A stretch of DNA of 64,000 bases, taken from positions 2,356,001 through 2,420,000 of the forward strand of contig NZ_CP019304.1 in the NCBI RefSeq assembly GCF_001969265.1, written 5' to 3'. This document shows, piece after piece, positions 30,695 through 38,689 of this stretch (positions are counted from its first letter, which is position 1; each line of letters begins with the position of its first letter). The position numbers were made by a program, and so were the translations under genes. The stretch is from Arthrobacter sp. QXT-31 (GTDB lineage: Bacteria > Actinomycetota > Actinomycetes > Actinomycetales > Micrococcaceae). The notes beneath the pieces are model-generated. The model saw nothing but the letters and a program-made list of their open reading frames with translations. It was not told the origin of the DNA and did not search any database.

Positions 30695-30695
30695 G

Positions 30696-31379
30696 ATGAG
30701 CCTTGTAGAAACGTCCATCCAGACCTCCGAAACCCCGCTGGGCCGTGACGACCTCGCCCGGCTCGTGGCCCGCGACATCGCCCCCGGCTCGTTCGTAAAC
30801 CTCGGCATCGGCCAGCCCACCCTGGTCTCGAACTACCTCCTGCCGGAACAGAACATCACGCCGCACACCGAGAACGGCATGCTCGGCATGGGCCCGGTGG
30901 CCACCGGCGACCAGATTGATGAGGACCTCATCAACGCCGGCAAGATCCCCGTCACCGAACTCCCGGGTGCGTCCTACTTCCACCATGCCGACTCGTTCGC
31001 GATCATGCGCGGCGGGCACCTGGACATCTGCGTCCTCGGCGCGTTCCAGGTCTCCGCGACCGGTGACCTCGCCAACTGGCACACCGGCGCACCCGACGCG
31101 ATTCCTGCCGTGGGCGGTGCGATGGACCTGGCCACCGGCGCCAAGGACGTCTTCGTGATGATGACCCTCCTGACCAGGGAAGGTGCGTCCAAGATCGTTG
31201 AAGCGTGCACCTACCCGCTCACCGGCGTCGGCTGCGTGACCCGCGTGTACACCGACAAGGCCGTCTTCCTCACCGGCCCCGACGGCGTCCGCGTCCGCGA
31301 AACCTTCGGCTGCACCCTCGAGGAACTCCAGGAACTGGTACCCGTCCCCCTCACGGCAGCACCCGCCGTCGGACAGTGA
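30696..31379 (+). CDS. pcaJ: 3-oxoadipate CoA-transferase subunit B
   Basis: A 227-residue beta subunit. The catalytic Glu is in 'ITPHTENGMLGMGP', the family motif being S/T-E-N-G. 'GSFVNLGIGQPTLVSNYL' is the N-terminal CoA-site region and 'GGHLDICVLGAFQVS' a further conserved block. It completes the CoA-transferase with PcaI and is the last enzyme gene of the beta-ketoadipate operon before the palindrome at 31398 and the pcaR-like gene. Confidence 0.93.
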   Translation: MSLVETSIQTSETPLGRDDLARLVARDIAPGSFVNLGIGQPTLVSNYLLPEQNITPHTENGMLGMGPVATGDQIDEDLINAGKIPVTELPGASYFHHADSFAIMRGGHLDICVLGAFQVSATGDLANWHTGAPDAIPAVGGAMDLATGAKDVFVMMTLLTREGASKIVEACTYPLTGVGCVTRVYTDKAVFLTGPDGVRVRETFGCTLEELQELVPVPLTAAPAVGQ

Positions 31380-31397
31380 CCACACTGCTCTCCTCTC

Positions 31398-31463
31398 AGC
31401 GCGAACGGACACTTGTGGCCCTTGGCGTGCGCGCCACCGGGGTCATAAGTGTCCGTTCGCGCT
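31398..31463. repeat. 66-bp palindromic element between pcaJ and the IclR gene
   Basis: AGCGCGAACGGACACTT (31398-31414) and its exact reverse complement (31447-31463) form 17-bp arms around a 32-base loop that itself pairs partly. It lies 19 bases after the pcaJ stop. Probably an intergenic REP-like element or terminator; no T-run follows. Confidence 0.75.
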
Positions 31464-31512
31464 TGGCGGCGGCGCCGGAAGCGCCCGTTCGCGCCGATTA
31501 GGATTGGTAATC

Positions 31513-32349
31513 ATGACCGACGCAGCAGCAGGGACCCCGCCCCAGGTGGGCCGCCCGCCCAAGGACGCGGCGCCGACGGCGAGCGACCAGTACGTGCAGT
31601 CGCTGGCGCGGGGGCTCGCGGTGATCCGTGCGTTCGACACCGAGCACGCCGACATGACGCTCACCGAGGTGGCCGCCCGCACCGGTCTCACCCGTGCCAC
31701 GGCCCGGCGCTTCCTGCACACGCTCGTTGAGCTCGGCTACGTCCGCACCGACGGCAAGACCTTCGCGCTCACGGCCCAGGTGCTGCAGCTCGGCTACGCC
31801 TACTTGTCCGGTCTCTCCCTCCCGCAGCTGGCCCAGCCGCACCTGGAGGAGCTGTCCTTGAAGCTCGGCGAATCCACGTCCGCCGCTGTTCTGGACGGTA
31901 CCGATATCGCCTACATTGCCAGGGTCACCACGCGCCGGATCATGACGATCGGCATCACGGTGGGCACCAGGTTCCCGGCCTATGCGACCTCGATGGGCCG
32001 GGTGTTGCTCGCCGGACTCCCGCCCGAGCAACTGAAGGAGTACTTGGCCGCAGCCGAGATCAAGCCGCTCACCCCGCGCGCCGTCGGCACGGTGAAGGAC
32101 CTGCTGGCCGTCCTCGATAAAGTCCGGGCCCAGGGCTGGTGCCTGCTGGATCAGGAGCTCGAACTTGGCCTGATGTCCGTGGCCGCGCCGGTGTACCACG
32201 GCCCAAAGGTAGTGGCGGCCGTCAACGTCTCGCTGCAGGCCCAGTCCGTGGCAGCCAAACCGGATCCCGAGGCGTACCTTGAATCCGTGCGGAAGGAAAT
32301 CGTGGCCACGGCAGAGCGGATTTCGGCGGACTTCTCCAGCGGCCGGTAG
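31513..32349 (+). CDS. pcaR: PcaR-type IclR regulator of protocatechuate genes
   Basis: A 278-residue IclR regulator. The phrase 'YVQSLARGLAVIRAFDTEHA' and HTH 'MTLTEVAARTGLTRATARRF' are hallmarks of the PcaR/PobR/PcaU branch, as is 'MTIGITVGTRFPAYATSMGR' in the effector domain. These proteins sense beta-ketoadipate or protocatechuate and bind three 10-bp repeats. The ATG at 31513 is preferred over a GTG three codons earlier. Its position directly after pcaFIJ supports control of the pca genes; the gene symbol is by family and context, not proven. Confidence 0.87.
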   Translation: MTDAAAGTPPQVGRPPKDAAPTASDQYVQSLARGLAVIRAFDTEHADMTLTEVAARTGLTRATARRFLHTLVELGYVRTDGKTFALTAQVLQLGYAYLSGLSLPQLAQPHLEELSLKLGESTSAAVLDGTDIAYIARVTTRRIMTIGITVGTRFPAYATSMGRVLLAGLPPEQLKEYLAAAEIKPLTPRAVGTVKDLLAVLDKVRAQGWCLLDQELELGLMSVAAPVYHGPKVVAAVNVSLQAQSVAAKPDPEAYLESVRKEIVATAERISADFSSGR

Positions 32350-32395
32350 GTGAAGCAGGCATTGGCTGGTGCCCGGAAACTCTCGCCGGCGCCCT

Positions 32396-34318
32396 TCAGT
32401 CCCGGTGGGGGCGTGAGCGGAAGTATTGGTTGCGGCGGGGTTTTCGTCCCGGGTCGAGTTCTGGTGGTGGTTTGAACCAGGGGACTTCGTTGGTGACTTC
32501 GATGGTCCAGTTTTCCTTATGGATCAGGTGGTGGTGATAGCTGCAGAGGAGGACGCCGTTGCCGGTGCTGGTGGGTCCGCCGCGTGACCAGTAGGTGATG
32601 TGGTGGGCTTCGCACCAGGGTGCGGGCATGGTGCATTGCGGGAACGCGCAGCCTTGGTCGCGGGCCATGATGGCTTTGCGGATGTGGGGCGGGAAGATCC
32701 GTGAGGCGCGGCCGACGTCGAGGATGCGGCCGCCGGTGCCGAGGACGACGGGGATGAGGTCGGCGTCGCAGGCGATTTTGCGGATCGTGGCCGGGTTCAC
32801 CGGCCCGCTGAACGCGAACAGGGCTGTGCCGTCGCCGGTTCGGGCGGCGTTGAGCGGACCGGCGGAGGCTGGCTGCAGATCCTGATCGCCTTGGGCCCAC
32901 TGTGTGTCCAGCGCTCCTTGGAGACTGGCGGTGCTGGGCTGGCCCAGCCATTGCTCGACTCTGGCGAGCAGGTCGCGGTAGTCGATGGTGACCAGGATCT
33001 GCGGGCGGTGCCGCCGTTGGCGGGCAGGGCGTCGGTGGTGAGGGCGGTTTGGCAGGCGCCGACGAGCCCGTCGAGGCGTTTCTGCCCCTGCGACCGGTGA
33101 TCCAGGTCGATTTCCGGTACACCCGGGCTGTCCCACCGGGCAAGGACAGCATCAGCATCCGCCGCCCCGCTGGTCCCGCCGCCGCCAGCACCTGGCCGCC
33201 ATCGCCGTGGCCCCCGTTCCCGCCATCGCCGCCTGCCATTCCCGTCCGTGTTGGGCCGGGGTGCGGGGGTTGGTGGCGGTGTTCATGGCGGTGGTGAGGG
33301 TTTCGAACTGTTCGGGGGTGGCGAAGATTTCCAGGTGGTGCAGGCCGTGTTTGGGGCGGCGGATGAAGGCGCCCTGGATCTGGCGGAGCGCGGGTTCGGA
33401 GGGTTCGGGGCCGTCCTGGTCGATCGCCTCGGCCCAGTGCCGGGCGACGCGCGTGACGAAGTCGGCGTCATTGTCGATCGCCGTTTGAGTGAGTTCGTGT
33501 TCCATCGCGGCGGTGCGGGCGGGGGTGGTGAAGTGCCGGGCCCGGTCCAGGGCGAGGGTGATCGTGGTCGCGGCACGGGAGCTGACCTGGGCGGTGCTGA
33601 CCGCCGTCGCGAGTTCCCCGTAGCGGGGCGGTAGCTGTTGGCCGCCGAATCCTGCCCTGGGAAGGATGGAGTCGGCCAGGGTGAGGCGGCGGCGGGCCTC
33701 GCAGGCGCTGATGCCCAGCCTGGTCCGAAGGAAATCCACGGTATTCCGGGAACCATCAGCATTGGGGTCCGCATCCGGGACGGGAACGGCGTCGGGGACC
33801 AGGGGTGCCGCGGCGGCGGTGAGGGCCGCGGTGCGGGACCTCTCCACGGCACCGGCGGCGACTACCTGCAGATGCTCCACCCTCCGGGAGAGCCGCTCAA
33901 CCCGGTCCGCGAAATCAGCAGACCGGCCAAAGCTCCACAAGGCGGTGTCCTCGGCCGTGATCGCTTCCGACTCCAGCACAGCTATGGCCTGGTCAACCGC
34001 GTCCAGCTCAGCAGGGACGCTTTGAAGGGCGGTGGCACCGATGGAAGCGAACCCACCGGCTTGGGCGGAACCCAATCCACCGGCGCCGGGCTGCTCGGCC
34101 CGGTCTGCGGCGAATCCCCCAATGGCTTCCATAAACCCATTCTGATCAGGGGGTCTGACATTATTTGCCCCGTCGTCCGGTGTCCAACCGTCGGAAGAGC
34201 CGGGGTCGGAAACGGCCCCGCTGAGCCAGCCACCGCCCTCGTCCCCCGGGACGGAAGCGAACCCACCGGCACCGGGCCCTAAGACCCGGTCAGCAGCGAA
34301 TCCCCCAACGGCTTCCAT
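32396..34318 (-). pseudogene. DUF222/HNH endonuclease-like (13E12 family) gene with two compensating frameshifts
   Basis: The N-terminal DUF222 domain is encoded from about 34318 to 33152 ('EARRRLTLADSIL', 'HWAEAIDQDGPEPSEPALRQ'). The C-terminal HNH part is at 33003-32396 ('GCAFPQCTMPAPWCEAHHIT', 'NGVLLCSYHHHLIHKENW'). Between them the family sequence ('ADADAVLARWDSPGVPEIDL', then 'RLDGLVGACQTALTTDALPA') continues in a different frame. The changes lie near 33155-33205 (plus one base) and near 33001-33012 (minus one base), and the original frame hits TGA at 33152. Either a decayed gene or two sequencing errors. The start is uncertain because the 5' region is tandemly duplicated (ATG at 34318 or 34132). 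Confidence 0.8.
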
Positions 34319-34360
34319 ACACCCATTCTGATGAGGGGGTCGGACATTATTAGCGGTGGC
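34020..34360. repeat. tandem duplication of the 5' region of the DUF222-HNH gene (186-bp period)
   Basis: Two near-identical blocks, one around 34020-34172 and one around 34248-34358, encode 'NNVRPP-x-QNG-x-MEA-V/I-GGFAADR' and a Gly/Ala-rich stretch. Each contains an AATAATGTC-x-GACCCCCT leader segment and an ATG. The offset of 186 bases keeps the reading frame, so the upstream copy reads through the downstream one. Confidence 0.7.
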
Positions 34361-34386
34361 AGGAAGTGCCGGGCGGGCTGGGAGTG

Positions 34387-35661
34387 TTAACTGCGTTCCT
34401 TGACCCCGCACCAGTTGGCGATGAACAGTGCAATACTCTTGGTGATGCGGCGTACCGACTCCACGGACACCCGCTCGTCGAACCCGTGGATCGCTTCGGA
34501 AACGGGCCCGTAGACCAGCGCCGGTGTATCCGCGTACAAGGCGAACACGCGCCCATCCAAATATCCGGGCGTCGTAAAGCTGGCGAGATCCCCGTCGAAG
34601 ACCCGGCGGTGCGTCTGTTCCAGCAGGTTTTCGGCGTCGCTGCCGGGCTCGAGGACATAGCCCTCCGAGTAGAAGCCGGTCCGCGTGGGAACAGCGTGGA
34701 TGGGCTCAGGTCCCCGGGACAGACCGGCCAGGCACTCCTCCAGCTCCGCCCAGGCCGAGTCGGCACTGATGCCTGGGTAGATGGCGGCACGGACGTCGAA
34801 CTCGCACCAGGCGGGTACGCTCGACGGCCAGTCACCGCCGCTAATGCCCCCGAAGTTGAAGTTGATGGGATGCTCGAGCTTCTCGAAATAGGGATGGCTG
34901 CCGCGATCCGCATTCCACTTCTCTTCAATCTCGCGAAGGGCCGTCATGGCTGTGTACGCCGCATCGATCGCATTGAAGCCGGAGCCCATCTCGCGCGGGT
35001 GGGTGGGATTGCCGGTCACACGCACCTTGAACCAGAGAACACCAACATTGGCTCGCACCAGCATGTCCTCCTCTGGCTCCGGGATGATGACGGCGTCCGC
35101 CCGGTACCCGCGCAGAAGCGCGGCCAGTGAACCGTTGCCGGTGCATTCCTCCTCAACGACTGACTGGAAGTGGATCCGCCCCGCAGGTTCCAGACCGGCG
35201 GTGCGGACGGCGTCGAAAGCAAAGAGATTCGCGGTAAGTCCGGCCTTCATGTCTCCGGCCCCGCGGCCGTAGAGCCAGCCGTCAATGATCGGGGCATCCC
35301 ACGGAGAGCGGGACCAGGCATCGTAGGGACCCTCTGGAACGACGTCGACGTGGCCGTTGAGAATCAACGACCTGCCTTCCTCGGCGGCTGGCCGGTAGGT
35401 TCCGACGACGTTGGTTACCCCCTCGTAGGAGACAGTCACCGGGCCAAAACCCTGGTGCGCGGAAAGTTCCCCCGGGTCCAGCTCCCACCGGTCCATCTCC
35501 AGTCCGCGCTGCGCCATCGCAGCATGCAGCAAGTCCTGGGCGCTCCCTTCGTGGGTGCGCAGGGAAGGGTGCCTGACGAGTTCCTGGGTGAACGCCAGCT
35601 GCGAATCAAAGGCGGCGTCCACGGCGTCAAGGATCCGGCGTGACTGTTCTTCGGTGATCAT
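34387..35661 (-). CDS. M20-family ArgE/DapE-like deacylase/peptidase
   Basis: A 424-residue dinuclear zinc hydrolase. Metal ligands are visible: His and Asp in 'LILNGHVDVVPEG', Asp in 'GRGAGDMKAGLTA', Glu-Glu in 'SVVEEECTGNGS' (catalytic base and ligand) and His in the last 'EAIHGFDERVS'. Family members remove acyl or carbamoyl groups from amino acids (ArgE, DapE, acetylornithine deacetylase). It lies 105 bases downstream of an MHS permease gene on the same strand, and a PucR gene follows further upstream, so it probably acts on an imported N-acyl compound. Confidence 0.87.
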   Translation of the reverse strand: MITEEQSRRILDAVDAAFDSQLAFTQELVRHPSLRTHEGSAQDLLHAAMAQRGLEMDRWELDPGELSAHQGFGPVTVSYEGVTNVVGTYRPAAEEGRSLILNGHVDVVPEGPYDAWSRSPWDAPIIDGWLYGRGAGDMKAGLTANLFAFDAVRTAGLEPAGRIHFQSVVEEECTGNGSLAALLRGYRADAVIIPEPEEDMLVRANVGVLWFKVRVTGNPTHPREMGSGFNAIDAAYTAMTALREIEEKWNADRGSHPYFEKLEHPINFNFGGISGGDWPSSVPAWCEFDVRAAIYPGISADSAWAELEECLAGLSRGPEPIHAVPTRTGFYSEGYVLEPGSDAENLLEQTHRRVFDGDLASFTTPGYLDGRVFALYADTPALVYGPVSEAIHGFDERVSVESVRRITKSIALFIANWCGVKERS

Positions 35662-35766
35662 GTGGTCCTCTCCGCGGATACGGTGGGAATGCCGTGGGGG
35701 AGTACGACGGCGGGAAACGGCTGGGGGAGCCGGCCAACGGACGGCTCCCCCAGGAAAAAGTGATCT

Positions 35767-37098
35767 TTAGTTGTCGGTCACGATGCGCTTGTCCTGCACT
35801 CGCAGCCGCTCGCCGATCAGGCCGCCGGCCGCGGTCATCAGGGCGATGATGGCAAGGATCAGCGCCGCGCCCCAGGATTGGTTGCCGGAGACTCCGAGCA
35901 TGGCGGTTGCAATCATCGGCATGAAGCCGCTCGTGGCACCGGCAATGTTGTAGCCGAGGGCGACGCCCGAGTACCGCAGCTTCGGCGGGAACAGCTCGGT
36001 CAGCAGCGCGCCGTTCACGGCATAGGCCACGCCGACGAGGACGATGCCGATGGTGATGGCCAGAGTGATCATCACCGGAGACTTGGTATCGATCATGGCA
36101 AACAGTGGGAATGCCGCGACGGCGGTCAGCAGGCCGCCCCACATAGTCACCTTGCCTGGGCCGATCTTTTCGGCCAGCCGTCCCATGAGGACCGTGATGA
36201 TGATCTGAGCGACGGCGGCAATCAGGGTGGCGTTGACCATGACACCGCGGGGCACGCCGAGGCTGTTGGAACCGTAGCTGACGGTGAAGGTGGTGATCAT
36301 GTAGAAACCACCCACGCCCAGCATCGCAGCGAGTACAGCGATAATCAGACGGCCGCCGGCGTGACGGAGGACGTCGAGAGCCGGAACTTTTGCGGTTTCC
36401 TCATGGGCGACGAGGTCCTTGAAGATCGGGGACTCCTCCACCTTCATCCGAATCCATAGCGCAACCACCAGCAGCGGGAACGCCAGCAGGAAGGGGATGC
36501 GCCAGCCCCAGGCGTCAAAGGTCGCCGAGGGGAACAGCAGCACCAGCGTGAAGGCGCCGGAGGAGAGCAGCGTGCCCACGGGCGAGCCGATCTGCACCAG
36601 GGCGGCGAAGCGGCCGCGCTTCTCGGCGGGGGCGTGTTCCACAGCCATGGTGACGGCACCGCCCCATTCGCCGCCCACAGCCAGGCCCTGCACGAGGCGA
36701 AGCACGGCGAGCAGGATGGGGGCGGCCAGGCCGATAGTGCCGAAGTCCGGCAGCAGGCCGATCAGGCCGGTGGCGACACCGATCATGACGATCGTGGTCA
36801 GCAGGGCCGGCCGGCGCCCGTAGCGGTCGCCGATGTAGCCGAAGAGAATGGCACCAATGGGCCGTGCAGCGAAGCCCACGCCAAAGGTGGCGAACGACGC
36901 GAGCAGGGCCGCCGTCGGGTCCAAATCTGTGAAGATGAGCCGGTTGAACACCAGCGCAGCTGCCGTACCGAAGAGGTAGTAGTCGTACCATTCCAGTGCG
37001 GTGCCGACGAATGCGGCACGGGCAATGGTGCCTGCATCCTTGCCCGAGATGGTGGGAGGAGCAACTTGTGCGCCTTCAAGTGAGTGTGACGTCGCCAC
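35767..37098 (-). CDS. MHS-family MFS transporter
   Basis: A 443-residue metabolite:H+ symporter. 'ARAAFVGTALEWYDYYLFGT' is the MHS signature in segment 1, 'GYIGDRYGRRPALL' motif A, and 'LAVGGEWGGAVTMAVEHAP' the segment 5 motif. The start is a GTG at 37098 with AAAGG 9 bases upstream; the longer frame to 37266 is not supported. It is co-oriented with the M20 deacylase gene downstream and probably imports its substrate. Confidence 0.87.
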   Translation of the reverse strand: MATSHSLEGAQVAPPTISGKDAGTIARAAFVGTALEWYDYYLFGTAAALVFNRLIFTDLDPTAALLASFATFGVGFAARPIGAILFGYIGDRYGRRPALLTTIVMIGVATGLIGLLPDFGTIGLAAPILLAVLRLVQGLAVGGEWGGAVTMAVEHAPAEKRGRFAALVQIGSPVGTLLSSGAFTLVLLFPSATFDAWGWRIPFLLAFPLLVVALWIRMKVEESPIFKDLVAHEETAKVPALDVLRHAGGRLIIAVLAAMLGVGGFYMITTFTVSYGSNSLGVPRGVMVNATLIAAVAQIIITVLMGRLAEKIGPGKVTMWGGLLTAVAAFPLFAMIDTKSPVMITLAITIGIVLVGVAYAVNGALLTELFPPKLRYSGVALGYNIAGATSGFMPMIATAMLGVSGNQSWGAALILAIIALMTAAGGLIGERLRVQDKRIVTDN

Positions 37099-37301
37099 GT
37101 GGATGCCTTTCGAACTGTGCGTGCCCCGTCCCGCAGCGTGTGCGGCGGCCGCAGCCTGAAGATTCCGTGAGTTCCCGTCCGGGGAAGCGGAGGGTGGACG
37201 CCTAGCGGATAGGGCTGGGCTACAAGTTCGAGAGTAGAGGAGTGCCAATCTCCTAAACAATGACATTTTTCACCCAGAATGCGGCTGTAACGTGTGCATT
37301 G

Positions 37302-38486
37302 TCACAAAGGGGATGATTCGTAGCGGGCAATGGAGACCAGGGCCAAGGCAGCCTGCGCCGGCACCGTCAGATCGAGTCCGATCACCTCCTGCAGGGCATT
37401 GAGCCGGTTGACCACAGTGTTCCGGTGGCAGTAGAGCTCTTCGGAGGTCAGTTTGACGGAGCCGGTGCGGCCATAGCTCAAGGCCACGTCCAGGAGGCGC
37501 TGGCGTTCATGCGGGCTGCACTTGTCCAGGGCGTTCCGTACCGGCGCGGCAAAATCAGGCAATGTTTTTTCAAGCATCTCCGCAGCGACGCCCATCCAGG
37601 TGTCGGCCATGGTGCCCAGCCGGGTGCCGGGTGACAGGTGCGTGGCCAGGACAAGCGCGGATGATGCTGCCTTGGGCACGGCGGCGAGCCCCTCTGCCTT
37701 TGGGATATAGCCAGCGGAAAAGTCAGGGCTGTTCTGCAGCCAGGTCTGTTCCTTGCGGACCGTCCGGAACAGATACAACGCACCGGACTTTTCAAACATG
37801 AAGGTCCGGCGGTCCGCCTCGTATTGCTGTTGTGCCTGTGTCACGGCGTCCCCGGTCACCGCGAGCACCTCAAAAATGTCTGAGGTCCGAACACCCAGGG
37901 CGGAAGCGATGTCCTGCAGGTCTGCCGGATTGGCATGGTCGAAGAGCCGGGTGAGCAGGCGTTGCCGGTAGAGCAGCTTGTTCCGGGCCAGGAGGGCTTC
38001 TTCCTCAGCAAAGGCCTGCTGGATGCTGCTGACGTAGCCTTCGACCGTATCCAGCAGGCGGTCCATGTTGGCCACGAGCACATCCATGTGGTCCTCGCGG
38101 GCCACCCGCTCCAGTCCCTTCCACAGGACCCGGAAGTCATTGCGGACTGCCTCCAGGAAAGCGTTCAGCGGAACACCCTGGCGCGCCCTGCGGATGGCCA
38201 CCGCCCGCGGAAGGGCCTTCAGGTCGGGGGGGAGCGGGGCGCCGGCCAGCTGCAGCAGGAACATGTCCATGCTGTCCACCGCTGTCTGGTAAACGTCCTC
38301 CTCCGGGACGAGGGCCTCGTCGTAGGACACGGCCTGGAATCGCTCAAGGAAGTCGCGGACCAGGGCGTCGCGCTCCTTCCACAGCCTTTCGATGAGCTCC
38401 GCCCACTCGGGTTCGGTAGAGGGTTCCTGTGGAAACTTCCTGACTTTTACTTCCCTGGCTGTGGAGGTCGGCGTGCGGGTGTCCAT
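37302..38486 (-). CDS. PucR/CdaR-type transcriptional regulator
   Basis: A 394-residue regulator with the PucR C-terminal helix-turn-helix: 'LLDVALSYGRTGSVKLTSEE' followed by 'LYCHRNTVVNRLNALQEVIG', the diagnostic H-R-N-T-V block. The N-terminal 150 residues are helical ('WAELIERLWKERDALVRDFL', 'GVPLNAFLEAVRNDFRVLWK') and the middle carries a GGDEF-like central domain typical of CdaR. Such proteins respond to purine or other N-compound degradation. It diverges from an amidohydrolase operon and lies upstream of the MHS/M20 genes, so either unit may be its target. Confidence 0.86.
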   Translation of the reverse strand: MDTRTPTSTAREVKVRKFPQEPSTEPEWAELIERLWKERDALVRDFLERFQAVSYDEALVPEEDVYQTAVDSMDMFLLQLAGAPLPPDLKALPRAVAIRRARQGVPLNAFLEAVRNDFRVLWKGLERVAREDHMDVLVANMDRLLDTVEGYVSSIQQAFAEEEALLARNKLLYRQRLLTRLFDHANPADLQDIASALGVRTSDIFEVLAVTGDAVTQAQQQYEADRRTFMFEKSGALYLFRTVRKEQTWLQNSPDFSAGYIPKAEGLAAVPKAASSALVLATHLSPGTRLGTMADTWMGVAAEMLEKTLPDFAAPVRNALDKCSPHERQRLLDVALSYGRTGSVKLTSEELYCHRNTVVNRLNALQEVIGLDLTVPAQAALALVSIARYESSPL

Positions 38487-38534
38487 AGACCCATTTTAGG
38501 CATTTGCCCAAGTCTTGGCCTCAAAGCGGCGGCT

Positions 38535-38565
38535 TTTTTCCATTGAGAACGATATTTTTCCAGTG
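38535..38565. promoter_or_regulatory. 20-bp-spaced direct repeat TTTTTCCA-x-TG in the PucR/amidohydrolase gap
   Basis: TTTTTCCATTG (38535-38545) and TTTTTCCAGTG (38555-38565) repeat at exactly 20 bp, two helical turns. The site lies in the 203-base gap between the divergent PucR and amidohydrolase genes and could be the PucR operator. Confidence 0.4.
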
Positions 38566-38689
38566 TTGAATTACAGGGTCAGCAGGCAGCCACCTGCGCC
38601 GGCGCAGGGGGTTCCCGACGCCGGTACCACCGCCGGGAACCGCTTCGCGGGACCGGAAAGCGCACATCAACGCACACCACGAGGACTCC

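Noticed and set aside
27884..30820. 978-residue open frame on the minus strand
   Set aside because: It is the antisense shadow of pcaD, pcaC, pcaF and pcaI, which have strong family motifs and ribosome sites; the translation is low-complexity Gly/Arg/Asp-rich without any recognisable domain.
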